From positions 1-15,747 of the forward strand of contig CAYXVU010000144.1 in assembly GCA_964468725.1 (NCBI GenBank): a stretch of DNA of 15,747 bases. The letters run 5' to 3'. The position numbers were made by a program, and so were the translations under genes. Shown here in pieces: positions 7,683 to 15,716 of the stretch (positions within the stretch are counted from its first letter, which is position 1; each line of letters opens with the position of its first letter). The DNA comes from CAYXVU01 sp964468725 (GTDB taxonomy: Bacteria; Acidobacteriota; Blastocatellia; UBA7656). Under the pieces are notes generated by a model. That model had not been told where the DNA came from, ran no database searches, and saw only the letters and a program-made list of their open reading frames with translations.

Positions 7683-7709
7683 AAAAAAACCGGCTCAGCC
7701 GATTTTTTT
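7683..7709. terminator. Intrinsic terminator overlapping the cytochrome stop codon
   Basis: On the minus strand A7, T, CGGC, TGA, GCCG, G, T7 folds into a stem of about 12 pairs whose three-base loop is the TGA stop of the cytochrome gene (7697-7695). The last codons, Lys-Lys-Ile-Gly, are encoded by the 5' arm. The T7 tail makes it a textbook intrinsic terminator, and its symmetry allows function on the plus strand too. Confidence 0.8.
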
Positions 7710-10406
7710 ACTGGTGCTGATGATCTTCAGTTTCCATAAGCTCAAGGGCGAGCCAGGCGCGTTGACTTGCAAACGGCTGCCGTAATACCACAGGTTTCGC
7801 GTGGCCTGTTTGTCCGGCGCAGTCGTGAATCGCTGTTGCAAATAGTACGGCGGAATCGTTTGGTAATAGATGGTCGCAACGACGGAGGCGGCGCGCGGTG
7901 TCAGACCGCCGAGCGCGACTCGATAGGTGATGATGTCTGAGCCGCTGCCGTCGTAATAGCTCTGCCCGACCGGCGCGCCGTCGCCGCCATCCGGTTTGGT
8001 AATCTCGCCTTCGGGGCCCTCTTTGCGCCACCCTTTCGGCATCAAGCGCGTGTCTTTGGCGTGATGATCGAGGCTCAAAAAACTGGTGGTGAACTGATGG
8101 AGATTGTTGCGCGTCAGTTCTTCATAAATTTGCACCTGACTGCCCGCTGTGATGACCGAATGATACTTCTGATACATCTGCTTGCCGTCAGGGCCGACTT
8201 CAAAGAACTCTGTCGGCAAGCGTTTGTTGGTCAGGCCATCGAGAATGACGCCCATCTCATCAGTTCTTCCCGATGCCCATAGCGGTTTGCCTTGCTCATC
8301 CAGCACCAGAAACTCGACGAAGGCGCGACGAAAGCCGACGCCGGAAGGGAATTTGTGACCGGCGAGATTGGTGATCTTGACCGTCGCTTCGATGCCGCCG
8401 CGCGTCGGCTTTACCGTCATGATGTCCACTTGCGCCGTCTCCTTGCTGGCCATCTCCAGAACCGACGATTCGTTGGTGGCGATGCCGGATTGCGGATTGC
8501 CAAAGGTCGCCATCGGATCGGTCGTGCGAATGCCGAGCGAGTCCCAATACTGCGAAAACATCTTCTGCGCGAACAGATTGATGCCGTGCAGCGAGTGACG
8601 ACTGTAAGGCGGCTGATCTTTTTGCCCGCCGCGCGTCTTCAGCGTGATTTCACTATCAGGCGCGCGGTTGTCAACGAAAGGAAAGGTATCGTCTTCGATG
8701 CTGGCGATGCGAAACTTCAAGGTATCGCTCTTGTAGTTGTCAGGCATATGACAATTCTGGCAAGTCTTTGCGGTCGGCGGCACCGGCTTCATCTCATCCG
8801 AATAGATGCTGTTGCGCCATTCGAAATAGGTCGTCTGTTCATGGGCGATCTTTTGCGGATTGCTGATGGCGTCGGGCGGATACTTTTGGTCAACGTTGAG
8901 CACTGGCACATTGACCGTATGGCACGAACCGCACAAGGCCGCTGTACGAATCTGATCGTCTTTGGTTTTGAGCGGCGTCAATCCCAAAGCGTTTTTCATT
9001 GGCAAGGTGATGACATCTTCAAAGGGGCCGAAAATCTCATCGGGTTTTTGCGAGACTTTGAATTGCCCGGTATAGGTTTCCGGCGTTCCTAATCCGTCGG
9101 GCAAGATGCGATGGCAGACCATGCAGGAGACGCCATCGCGCCCCAATCCGCCGTAGGTCGCAAAACGAGCCAGTTGCGGATTGTCGGGCGTCGCTTCCAT
9201 CATTTTGTGAGTAAACAGCCCGTTTTTGTGGTCGTCCGTGAATTGCCGCTGCCCCATCACGCCGTGACAACTCAGACACTTGTTATCAATCTGGTCGGCG
9301 AGTTCCGGATGCAGCGTGCGTTCGGTTTCGAGTTGCGAGAAGAAGATCGGATCGCGTCCCGAAAGCCCCATCATCGAATAGCGCCACTCGCCGTAGGGCG
9401 ATAGGTTGATGGTGGTTTGCGAGTCTCTGAAGGTATAGACCATGTTGGGCAACGAACTGTTGTTTTGCGTTGCGTCGTGGCAACCGATGCACTGATCGGA
9501 GGTGATGAACTGTTTTTGTCCGGCAGGCTGCGGCCCTTGTACGACGTGATCGTAAGTCTCCGGCGGCGTGTTTTGGGGTTGCGGAACCTCGCTCGGTTTG
9601 ATCGAGTTATAGAGTTGAATGAAGGCTTCGCTCGGCGGCGGCTGCACCGGAACCGGGGCAGCTTTTTTTGCCATCAAGCTGACGCGTTCGTGTAACCCTT
9701 CGACATCTTCGACGGCGGGGTTCATCGTCGGTTGAACGACCAGATAGGTGATCGGGTCGCCAACGACGTTTCGCAGCGTCGCATAGGTTGATTCCGGCAG
9801 GTCGGTCGAAGCATGACAGTTGACGCAGTATTGTCCGAAGCCCGCCCACGGATAATTGAAGGGCGGCTTGTAGGGATTGCCGAGTCCCGCGCCGCTTGAC
9901 CAGTACCAGCCATCCCACGACTGATTCTTGTCTTTGACCATGATCGAATAACCTTGCAGCGCATAATCTTTGGTAATGGTCTGCTGCGCGGGCATCGGGT
10001 ACTGCTCTTTAATGATCATGGCGCCGTCGGGAATCTCGCCGCGCCGTTCGTGAATCATCCAATTCCAGATTTCCGGCGAATAGTAGACTTTGACTGCCGG
10101 ATGCACGCCGTAACTTTTGCCGTCGCCCGGATTGGTGGTCGGGTCAATGAACGGGCCGGTGTTGCGAATCTCGCGGTCTTGCATCCAGCCTTTGTAGCAG
10201 CCGCTTTGCAGAAATGCGCCGAGCAGTTTTTCGTAGCATTCATCGCCGACTTTACTGGGCAGCGGCAGCGGCGTTTGGCACGGGTTAGCAGGTACAACAC
10301 AGTCGGGTGTTTGCGGGTGGTTGGCGTCCGCCTGCTGGCTAGGCGTGATAGCCAACAGCAGAGTGAAGAGGAATAGGCAAAGCAAAAACAGCTTCGGGAG
10401 TTTCAT
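7695..10406 (-). CDS. Exported hexaheme cytochrome c with N-terminal cytochrome P460-like domain
   Basis: This 903-residue protein has a signal peptide (hydrophobic 6-21, cleavage probably near QADA, 25-28). It carries six CXXCH haem sites at C194, C306, C377, C428, C492 and C549. Residues about 95-215 resemble cytochrome P460 (PF16694): PAVKVYYSPEIWNW, the IPDGAMIIKE segment, a VKD motif, a WDGWYW segment and the first CXXCH as CVNCH. Lys133 in DGAMIIKE aligns with the lysine that cross-links to haem in Nitrosomonas P460. The remaining five haems form a c554-like multihaem part. Residues about 655-890 lack haem sites and look beta-rich, with GHKFPSG at 683-689. A strong AAGGAGG lies before the ATG. 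It should act in the periplasm in electron transfer or nitrogen-oxide/hydroxylamine chemistry (inference). No partner membrane oxidoreductase is in the window. Confidence 0.9.
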   Translation of the reverse strand: MKLPKLFLLCLFLFTLLLAITPSQQADANHPQTPDCVVPANPCQTPLPLPSKVGDECYEKLLGAFLQSGCYKGWMQDREIRNTGPFIDPTTNPGDGKSYGVHPAVKVYYSPEIWNWMIHERRGEIPDGAMIIKEQYPMPAQQTITKDYALQGYSIMVKDKNQSWDGWYWSSGAGLGNPYKPPFNYPWAGFGQYCVNCHASTDLPESTYATLRNVVGDPITYLVVQPTMNPAVEDVEGLHERVSLMAKKAAPVPVQPPPSEAFIQLYNSIKPSEVPQPQNTPPETYDHVVQGPQPAGQKQFITSDQCIGCHDATQNNSSLPNMVYTFRDSQTTINLSPYGEWRYSMMGLSGRDPIFFSQLETERTLHPELADQIDNKCLSCHGVMGQRQFTDDHKNGLFTHKMMEATPDNPQLARFATYGGLGRDGVSCMVCHRILPDGLGTPETYTGQFKVSQKPDEIFGPFEDVITLPMKNALGLTPLKTKDDQIRTAALCGSCHTVNVPVLNVDQKYPPDAISNPQKIAHEQTTYFEWRNSIYSDEMKPVPPTAKTCQNCHMPDNYKSDTLKFRIASIEDDTFPFVDNRAPDSEITLKTRGGQKDQPPYSRHSLHGINLFAQKMFSQYWDSLGIRTTDPMATFGNPQSGIATNESSVLEMASKETAQVDIMTVKPTRGGIEATVKITNLAGHKFPSGVGFRRAFVEFLVLDEQGKPLWASGRTDEMGVILDGLTNKRLPTEFFEVGPDGKQMYQKYHSVITAGSQVQIYEELTRNNLHQFTTSFLSLDHHAKDTRLMPKGWRKEGPEGEITKPDGGDGAPVGQSYYDGSGSDIITYRVALGGLTPRAASVVATIYYQTIPPYYLQQRFTTAPDKQATRNLWYYGSRLQVNAPGSPLSLWKLKIISTSKKIG

Positions 10407-10587
10407 ATTCAGCCTCCTTCGACCTGACGGTTAATCGTTGTGGTTTGACACCAGATGGTAAATGATTACAGGCGGGAAACCCTCAAACGTTGATTGAGCC
10501 TAGATAACGATTGAAAGCGGACATAATAACGACTCACTCGCGGGGAAGAACACGCACAGCGGCATGAAAAAATAGTTTCAATGCAAC
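10407..10587 (-). other. Long untranslated leader of the cytochrome message
   Basis: About 180 nt lie between the predicted start site and the ATG. I see a small hairpin CTCAA...TTGAG (about 10484-10500) and the strong Shine-Dalgarno AAGGAGG at 10413-10419. I recognise no known riboswitch class and no small ORF of note. Confidence 0.4.
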
Positions 10588-10593
10588 GGGGCA

Positions 10594-10621
10594 ATTATAG
10601 CCGGGCAGATACGTCTGTCAA
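10594..10621 (-). promoter_or_regulatory. Consensus sigma-70 promoter of the multihaem cytochrome
   Basis: On the minus strand a perfect TTGACA (10621-10616) and a perfect TATAAT (10599-10594) are separated by 16 bases. Transcription would start near 10587, leaving a leader of about 180 nt before the ATG at 10406. It lies 27 nt beyond the stop of the upstream TIM-barrel gene, so the cytochrome is probably its own transcription unit. Confidence 0.75.
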
Positions 10622-10648
10622 TGGCTTTGATGAAGGGTGAAGTGCTGT

Positions 10649-11572
10649 TCAAGCCGGACGGCGGCTGAGTTCCTCGCGCACCCGTTCAAGCAGTCGCTTG
10701 GTGGCGCGAATGCCATCGGGTTCGCTGGCTTTGTTGCCTTCGTATTCGATGCCGACATGGCCGCGATAACCGGCATCCAATACGATCTTCATCATGCGAA
10801 GATAATCGGTGTGGGTTTCGTTGCCGTTTTCGTCGAAGTCATGCGATTTCGCGCTCACGGCTTTGGCGAAGGGCATCAACTCCGTGACCCCCACATAGCG
10901 GTCATAGGTTTGCCCGCCGCCGAGATTGAAATTGCCGAAATCCGGCAAAGTGCCGCAACGCGGGTGGGCAACTTTTTTGATGACCGCCGCAAGCCATGCG
11001 CCGTTGGAAGAGAGACCGCCGTGATTTTCGACGATGACATTGATCTTGTGCGCCGCGCCGAACTCGGTCAATTTGCGTAGCCCGTCGGCAGCGCGTTCGA
11101 GTTGCTCTTCGTAGCTGCCGCTGCTTTGCGCATTGACGCGAATCGAATGGCACCCTAAAAATTTTGCCGCTTCGACCCAACGATAATGATTCTCGATGGC
11201 TTTCAAACGTTTCGCTGCCTCCGCATCGCCCAATGCGCCTTCGCCGTCAATCATAATCAATAAACTTCTCACGCCATGCCCGCGTGCTCGTTTCTTCAGT
11301 TCCGCGAGATACTGCCGGTCTTTCGCTTTGTCTTTGAAGAAGGAGTTGACGTACTCGATGGCGTCAATGCCATACTCTTTCTTCGCGGTTTTGGCGAAAT
11401 CGAGGTTGTCGAGTTGTTTGGCCTGCAAGGCGCGATGCAGCGACCATTCGGCGAGCGAGATTTTGAAGAGCGGCGTCTTTGTTTTGCTCTCTGTATCGTC
11501 TGCCATTGCACTCATCAGCGTCAGTCCGGCCATGCTGCCAGCCGATATTTTCACAAACTCGCGGCGATTCAT
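10649..11572 (-). CDS. Tat-exported sugar phosphate isomerase/epimerase-like TIM-barrel protein
   Basis: The 307-residue protein starts with a twin-arginine signal, NRREFVKISAGSMAGLTLM, so it is exported folded. The rest is a xylose-isomerase-like TIM barrel (PF01261). Candidate metal ligands lie at the ends of the barrel strands: Glu182 in VENHGG, Asp211 in LPDFGNFN, His244 in KSHDF and Glu276 or Glu278 in GIEYEG. The family isomerises or epimerises sugars, or cuts related compounds; the substrate cannot be read here. I chose the ATG at 11572 because AGGAG lies 7 nt before it. The upstream TTG/ATG (11590, 11587) would place MMRRRL over this site. It follows the S9 peptidase by 102 nt of repeat-rich spacer. 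Confidence 0.9.
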   Translation of the reverse strand: MNRREFVKISAGSMAGLTLMSAMADDTESKTKTPLFKISLAEWSLHRALQAKQLDNLDFAKTAKKEYGIDAIEYVNSFFKDKAKDRQYLAELKKRARGHGVRSLLIMIDGEGALGDAEAAKRLKAIENHYRWVEAAKFLGCHSIRVNAQSSGSYEEQLERAADGLRKLTEFGAAHKINVIVENHGGLSSNGAWLAAVIKKVAHPRCGTLPDFGNFNLGGGQTYDRYVGVTELMPFAKAVSAKSHDFDENGNETHTDYLRMMKIVLDAGYRGHVGIEYEGNKASEPDGIRATKRLLERVREELSRRPA

Positions 11573-11579
11573 AAGCCTT

Positions 11580-11584
11580 CTCCT
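11580..11584 (-). promoter_or_regulatory. Ribosome binding site deciding the TIM-barrel start
   Basis: AGGAG on the minus strand lies 7 nt before the ATG at 11572. Starts further upstream would overlap or precede this site, and the twin-arginine motif would be pushed inward, so 11572 is the better start. Confidence 0.75.
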
Positions 11585-11613
11585 CATCAAAGAACTACTG
11601 TGAGCGAGTCATC

Positions 11614-11663
11614 CGAATCTTCGCCAGTCAACGAATCGGATTCGCGCCGAATCGGGTGATTCG
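11614..11663. repeat. Cluster of five GATTCG/CGAATC hexamers
   Basis: CGAATC occurs at 11614-11619, 11632-11637 and 11648-11653, and its reverse complement GATTCG at 11639-11644 and 11658-11663. The pair 11639-11653 forms a perfect 6-bp hairpin with a 3-nt loop. The cluster fills the space between the S9 peptidase stop and the TIM-barrel start. It may be a transcript-end structure, an intergenic repeat or a regulator site. Confidence 0.55.
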
Positions 11664-11674
11664 CGGATCGGAAT

Positions 11675-13816
11675 TCATTCTGTATTGCCGTTGCCGAGAT
11701 ACTTCTTCAACCACCCATGTACTTCTTTGAAGAAGAAGCGGCTGTTTTCGCCGCGCATAATCCAGTGATTCTCTTCTGGAAAGACGATCAAACGGCTGGG
11801 GATTTGCAAGCGTTGCAAGACGCTCCAATTCTCCAATGATTGATTGAGCGGCACGCGGAAATCATTCTCGCCAACCGTCACCAGCATCGGGGTGCGAAAG
11901 TTTTTCGCCAGCCGAATCGGATTCTGCTCGCGCCAGGTGCGCGCTTGTTCCCAAACCGGGCCGCCGTTGTTGACTTCGCGCGAGTAGATCGTATCGCTTG
12001 TGCCCCACTGCGATTCCAAGTTAATCAGCCCTGCATGCGCGATCAAGCATTTATAGCGCGTCGTCGTCGCTTGCATCCAGTTAGCCAGATGTCCGCCGTA
12101 GCTTGCGCCGCCTGCGGCTTGTCGCGTGCCATCAATGAATTTGAATTGCTTGATGGCTTCGTCCGCCGAATCGTTGATTTCGTTGGCGGGGCCGAGAAAC
12201 GGGTCGCCTTGAATCTCTTGCGCGAACTTCTCGCCGAACCCTGTCGAGCCTGTGTAATTGGTCATCAAAACGACATAGCCCGGACGCGCCAGCAAATGAT
12301 AGTTCCAGCGGAGAAAGAACTGATCGCGCCATTGGCTGTGCGGGCCGCCGTGCAGCAAGACGAGTAACGGGTACTTCTTGTTTTCGTCAAAATTGGGCGG
12401 CAATGCCAGCATATTGTGAATGCGTTTGCCGTTGCGCGCCGTCACCCAGAAATGCCTGAGCGGTTGCCAATCAATCTGTTCGGCTTGCTCGACGCAGAAC
12501 TTCGTCAGGTGCGTGTGCCGTTTTGCTTGAATGTCAACGCGAACGATCTCTGCCGGATTGACGGCGCTGTCCCAGTTGGCCAACACCATCGCGGTCGCCG
12601 CTTTTTCAGGGATGACGAGGTTGGTGTACGTGCCGCGCGTCATCTCCATCGCCAACCGCACCTCGCCGCCGTCTGCGGGCATCGAGTAAATTTTTTCCAG
12701 TCCTGCCTCTTCGGCAGTGAGGTAAATCATGCGACTGTCGGGCGTGAAAGCGAAGCTGCCGACCGAGCGATCAAAGCCTTCAGTCATCATGCGCGGGCTG
12801 CCCGCCACCGGCCATGAAAACATCGCCAGCCGTGACAGATTGTAGGTCTTCAAATTCTGTTTCGAAGCGATGGCGTAAAGAGCTTTGTCATCCGGGCGGA
12901 AGGTAGGCTGCGTGTATGAATTGTCATCGTTGGTCAACTGTTTCGGTTCGCCGCCGGTCGCAGCGATTTGATAGAGGTTGGTGTTGACTTCGGCATAGGC
13001 CGATTTGTTGCGATCCGTCGTTGCGACGAAGATGATGGATTGACCATCAGGCGTCCACACGGCGTCAAGTTCATACGTTGATGTTCCGGCGCGACCGGAA
13101 AAACCCGGCTCGCTTACCAGTCGGGTTCCCGCAAGCAAGTCCCTAGCTTTGGCATTCGGTTCCAGCGACTGCACGAAGACATGAGTTTGCAAATCATCGA
13201 GCCATCTGTCCCACTGGCGAACCGGGAAGCCGTCGTAAACGCGGGCGCGGTATTTTTGCGCGCGGCGGTCGGCGGCCATCTTTTTATTCTGTTCGTCATC
13301 CATCGCGCCAGGATAGACGGTGCTGGCAAAGAGCAAGGCTTTGCCATCGGGTCGCCATTGCGGCGCGCGCGCGCCGGTCGAAAGCGAGGTGACGCGCAGA
13401 GCTTCGCCGCCTTCGGCGATGTTGAGGATATAAATTTGGCTGGCCTCATCGCCTTCGCGGCGCGCCGTGAAAGCGAGGCGGCGCGAGTCGGGACTCCACA
13501 CCGCGCCGCCTTCGCCGCCTTTGGTTGAGGTGAGTCGGCGCGGTTCGGCGCTGCCGTCTGCGGGAACGATCCACAGATCAACCGCCTGTTCGCGTTCATC
13601 ATAGGAAGGTTCGGTCAGCGCGAAGACGACCCACTTGCCGTCGGGACTCGGAACCGGCGCGCCGACGCGCTTCATCAGCCACATGGATTCATGCGAAATC
13701 GGCGCTTTCGCTTTATTCTGCGCGCGCGTTGAAACAACCAGCCCGCCAAATAAGAGCGCGAACAGCAGTGTGATTACCAGAAGACGAGCAGAGAGGTGAT
13801 GGATACGACCGATCAT
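11675..13816 (-). CDS. Secreted S9 family peptidase (prolyl oligopeptidase / acylaminoacyl-peptidase type)
   Basis: From the ATG at 13816 the protein has 713 residues. A signal peptide covers about 1-32 (hydrophobic 12-29, cleavage near TRAQ). Residues about 45-450 form a beta-propeller with repeated WSPD/RPDG/TPDG motifs, which gates access to the active site. The C-terminal alpha/beta-hydrolase has the oxyanion segment HGGP (489-492), nucleophile Ser572 in GGASYGGH, Asp652 in GENDFRVP and His684 in EENHW, so the triad is complete. The S9C-type layout suggests an exported peptidase that takes short peptides, possibly N-blocked ones. GAGG lies 9 nt before this ATG; the in-frame GTG at 13831 would overlap both that site and the stop of the preceding gene. 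The 14-nt gap to that gene suggests one message. Confidence 0.94.
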   Translation of the reverse strand: MIGRIHHLSARLLVITLLFALLFGGLVVSTRAQNKAKAPISHESMWLMKRVGAPVPSPDGKWVVFALTEPSYDEREQAVDLWIVPADGSAEPRRLTSTKGGEGGAVWSPDSRRLAFTARREGDEASQIYILNIAEGGEALRVTSLSTGARAPQWRPDGKALLFASTVYPGAMDDEQNKKMAADRRAQKYRARVYDGFPVRQWDRWLDDLQTHVFVQSLEPNAKARDLLAGTRLVSEPGFSGRAGTSTYELDAVWTPDGQSIIFVATTDRNKSAYAEVNTNLYQIAATGGEPKQLTNDDNSYTQPTFRPDDKALYAIASKQNLKTYNLSRLAMFSWPVAGSPRMMTEGFDRSVGSFAFTPDSRMIYLTAEEAGLEKIYSMPADGGEVRLAMEMTRGTYTNLVIPEKAATAMVLANWDSAVNPAEIVRVDIQAKRHTHLTKFCVEQAEQIDWQPLRHFWVTARNGKRIHNMLALPPNFDENKKYPLLVLLHGGPHSQWRDQFFLRWNYHLLARPGYVVLMTNYTGSTGFGEKFAQEIQGDPFLGPANEINDSADEAIKQFKFIDGTRQAAGGASYGGHLANWMQATTTRYKCLIAHAGLINLESQWGTSDTIYSREVNNGGPVWEQARTWREQNPIRLAKNFRTPMLVTVGENDFRVPLNQSLENWSVLQRLQIPSRLIVFPEENHWIMRGENSRFFFKEVHGWLKKYLGNGNTE

Positions 13817-13825
13817 AATGGATGT

Positions 13826-13829
13826 CCTC
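13826..13829 (-). promoter_or_regulatory. Ribosome binding site deciding the S9 peptidase start
   Basis: GAGG on the minus strand lies 9 nt before the ATG at 13816. The alternative GTG at 13831 directly abuts this site and overlaps the preceding stop codon, and has no usable site of its own. Confidence 0.55.
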
Positions 13830-13830
13830 A

Positions 13831-14358
13831 CTAGAGATTCTTTTTCATCAGATACTTTTCAAATTTGAGCGTGTGCTGCAAAGACGGACTGTCAATGGAC
13901 TCAAATGATGACCCGTTTGTCCAGAAGACGGCTGCTCGTTGAATCTCTGGGTCACCGCCATAAAAGAGGGCAACGACTCTTTCCCCAGCTTGCTGGCCTT
14001 CCGCGTCCAATTTTGGAACGCGCTCGATGATCTCCGTTGCTTCGCGCGCCTGTTCTTCGAGCGCGTTTGTGGCTTCTTTGCGAGACGAACAACTTCTGCT
14101 GAAGAGGCCGATTTGCACACCATCGGATGATTCATAGCCGGTAGCGGTAAACTCATTGCCCTCAGCACACGAGTTGAATCGAAAACTGATTTGATTTCGC
14201 TCAGGGCTTGGGAAATCCAATCTCTGAGCCAGCCGCCGGGCTTCCGTTTCCGCGAGTTCCGAATTCACGACTTGGAGATACGACCAAGCCAGATGCGCAG
14301 CAAACCCTAAAAGAAACGTGAAGACGGGAATGAGAATACGAAAAGCGACGCGTTTCAT
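13831..14358 (-). CDS. Hypothetical membrane-anchored protein
   Basis: I do not recognise a family. The 175-residue protein has an N-terminal hydrophobic segment (about 8-28) after a basic start, MKRVAFR, so it is either anchored in the membrane or exported. The rest is soluble and extracytoplasmic. It has two cysteines, C64 and C90, that could form a disulfide; a helical charged stretch at about 92-115 (RKEATNALEEQAREATEII); and a mixed part with VVALFYGG and AAVFW, which looks like beta strands. The ATG at 14358 follows AAGGAGGT (14370-14363), a near-perfect Shine-Dalgarno site; the upstream ATG at 14379 would place that site inside the gene. It ends 14 nt before the S9 peptidase start, so a functional link to the peptidase is plausible but unproven. 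Confidence 0.8.
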   Translation of the reverse strand: MKRVAFRILIPVFTFLLGFAAHLAWSYLQVVNSELAETEARRLAQRLDFPSPERNQISFRFNSCAEGNEFTATGYESSDGVQIGLFSRSCSSRKEATNALEEQAREATEIIERVPKLDAEGQQAGERVVALFYGGDPEIQRAAVFWTNGSSFESIDSPSLQHTLKFEKYLMKKNL

Positions 14359-14362
14359 CCTC

Positions 14363-14370
14363 ACCTCCTT
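14363..14370 (-). promoter_or_regulatory. Strong ribosome binding site of the hypothetical gene
   Basis: AAGGAGGT on the minus strand ends 4 nt before the ATG at 14358 and decides that start over the upstream in-frame ATG at 14379. Confidence 0.75.
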
Positions 14371-14420
14371 CTCAGGCAAACGCTAGATGACGATTCGCTG
14401 TCCGGCGATTCAACGCTAAT

Positions 14421-15686
14421 CTAACTCTTCGCGCGTTTGCCGATGCAGTAGAGATGCTGGGTCGTGCGCAGAAAGATTTGGCCATCGGAAATGGCCGGAG
14501 AACTCAGGCAATAATCCCCGAGATCGTTTTCTGCGATGATTTCGAACTTCGCGCCTGCCCTCAATACGGTAGTCACACCATCTTCGCTAGTAATGTAAAG
14601 CTTGCCGTCTGCCAACACGGGTGAGGCACTGTAGTCCCCTGACTTGATGCGTTGTTCTTTCCAAATGGCCTCCCCGGTTTTCGCATCGAGACACCATACG
14701 ATACCTTTGTCATGGACGGAGTAAAAATACTTGCCGTCGGTCACCGGCGTCGGCACGTCAGGGCCGTTTTGAAATGCCCAGAGTTTGTGAGTCTCGGTAA
14801 TGTCGCCGCGCCCGCCTGCTTTGATAGCCAGCAACGGCTTATATTTTGATGGTACGTAGATAATGCCATCAAACACTACAGGCGAAGCGACGATGCGATA
14901 AAACGGATGGTTTTCGGGATTGAGGCCGTTCGCGCGCCATAGCTCTTTGCCGGTTGCCGGGTCATGGCCGGTCACGCAGTCGCCGCCGCTGATGACAATC
15001 TCCGTCGTGTTGCCGTACTTGAGCAATGCCGGAGTGATGTAGGCGTCGGGCGATTCGCGGATGGCCGGAGTCGGTCGCTCGACGCGCCAAACGGTCTTTC
15101 CGCTCTTCGCTTCGATTCGCAAGAGGTAAGACGGCTCGTCCGTCTTCATTCCATGCAGCACCGGCACATAAAGCGCGTTTTCGTGCAACAACGGCGAAGA
15201 GGCATAGCCCCAATTCAAACCGAATGCGCCATACTCTTTTTGAATGTCACGCCCCCACAGTTCTTTGCCGCTGAAGTCGAAAGCCTTCAAGATGCCGGTT
15301 CCGGTCATCACCCAAACCGTATTGCCGTCGGTCACCGGCGAAGGCGATGACATATTGTGCTTGCGCATCTTGACGTTGCCGCCGCCAAGCGGCTTTTTCC
15401 AAAGCACAGTTCCTTTGTTGCGATCTACGCACCAGAGTTCAAGATTATCGCCATCGGCGTTGTTCAAAAAGATGCGGTCTCCCCAAATGATCGGCGTTGA
15501 ACCGCTGAACGATGGCATCGCCAATTTCCATGTGATGCCCTCTTGCGCGCTCCATTTGGCGGGCAGATTCTTTTCGCCGCTGAGACCATTGAGTCCCGGA
15601 CCGCGCCACTGCGGCCAATTCTCGGCAAAGGTTGAAGTGAGAGAAAGAGAGAAGACAAACAGTAAAAGCAACGCCGTTTTTCGCAT
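14421..15686 (-). CDS. Secreted PQQ-like beta-propeller repeat protein
   Basis: This 421-residue protein has a signal peptide (MRKTALLLLFVFSLSLTSTFA, cleavage after about residue 21). It then opens with the typical WPQWRGP (24-30) and a series of propeller blades. Repeated motifs such as ASPVVFDGIIYVPS, PTPVTDGKYFYSV, DAKTGEAIWKE and ASPVLADGKLYIT show about seven blades (PF13360-like). Such proteins are abundant in Acidobacteria and Planctomycetes. They resemble PQQ dehydrogenases and BamB, but most have no proven cofactor, and I see no catalytic residues that would make it a dehydrogenase. It is probably a periplasmic or surface scaffold. AGGAG lies about 8 nt before the ATG. The next gene begins 62 nt downstream. 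Confidence 0.92.
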   Translation of the reverse strand: MRKTALLLLFVFSLSLTSTFAENWPQWRGPGLNGLSGEKNLPAKWSAQEGITWKLAMPSFSGSTPIIWGDRIFLNNADGDNLELWCVDRNKGTVLWKKPLGGGNVKMRKHNMSSPSPVTDGNTVWVMTGTGILKAFDFSGKELWGRDIQKEYGAFGLNWGYASSPLLHENALYVPVLHGMKTDEPSYLLRIEAKSGKTVWRVERPTPAIRESPDAYITPALLKYGNTTEIVISGGDCVTGHDPATGKELWRANGLNPENHPFYRIVASPVVFDGIIYVPSKYKPLLAIKAGGRGDITETHKLWAFQNGPDVPTPVTDGKYFYSVHDKGIVWCLDAKTGEAIWKEQRIKSGDYSASPVLADGKLYITSEDGVTTVLRAGAKFEIIAENDLGDYCLSSPAISDGQIFLRTTQHLYCIGKRAKS

Positions 15687-15716
15687 TCACAGTACTCCTG
15701 TTGTTGGGATGCAGAA

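Noticed and set aside
8292..9092. Plus-strand open frame of 266 codons
   Set aside because: It is antisense to the multihaem cytochrome across several CXXCH motifs and resembles no protein I know.
11572..11674. Promoter with TTGACT in the spacer before the TIM-barrel gene
   Set aside because: The -35-like box has no acceptable -10 box at 16-18 bases.
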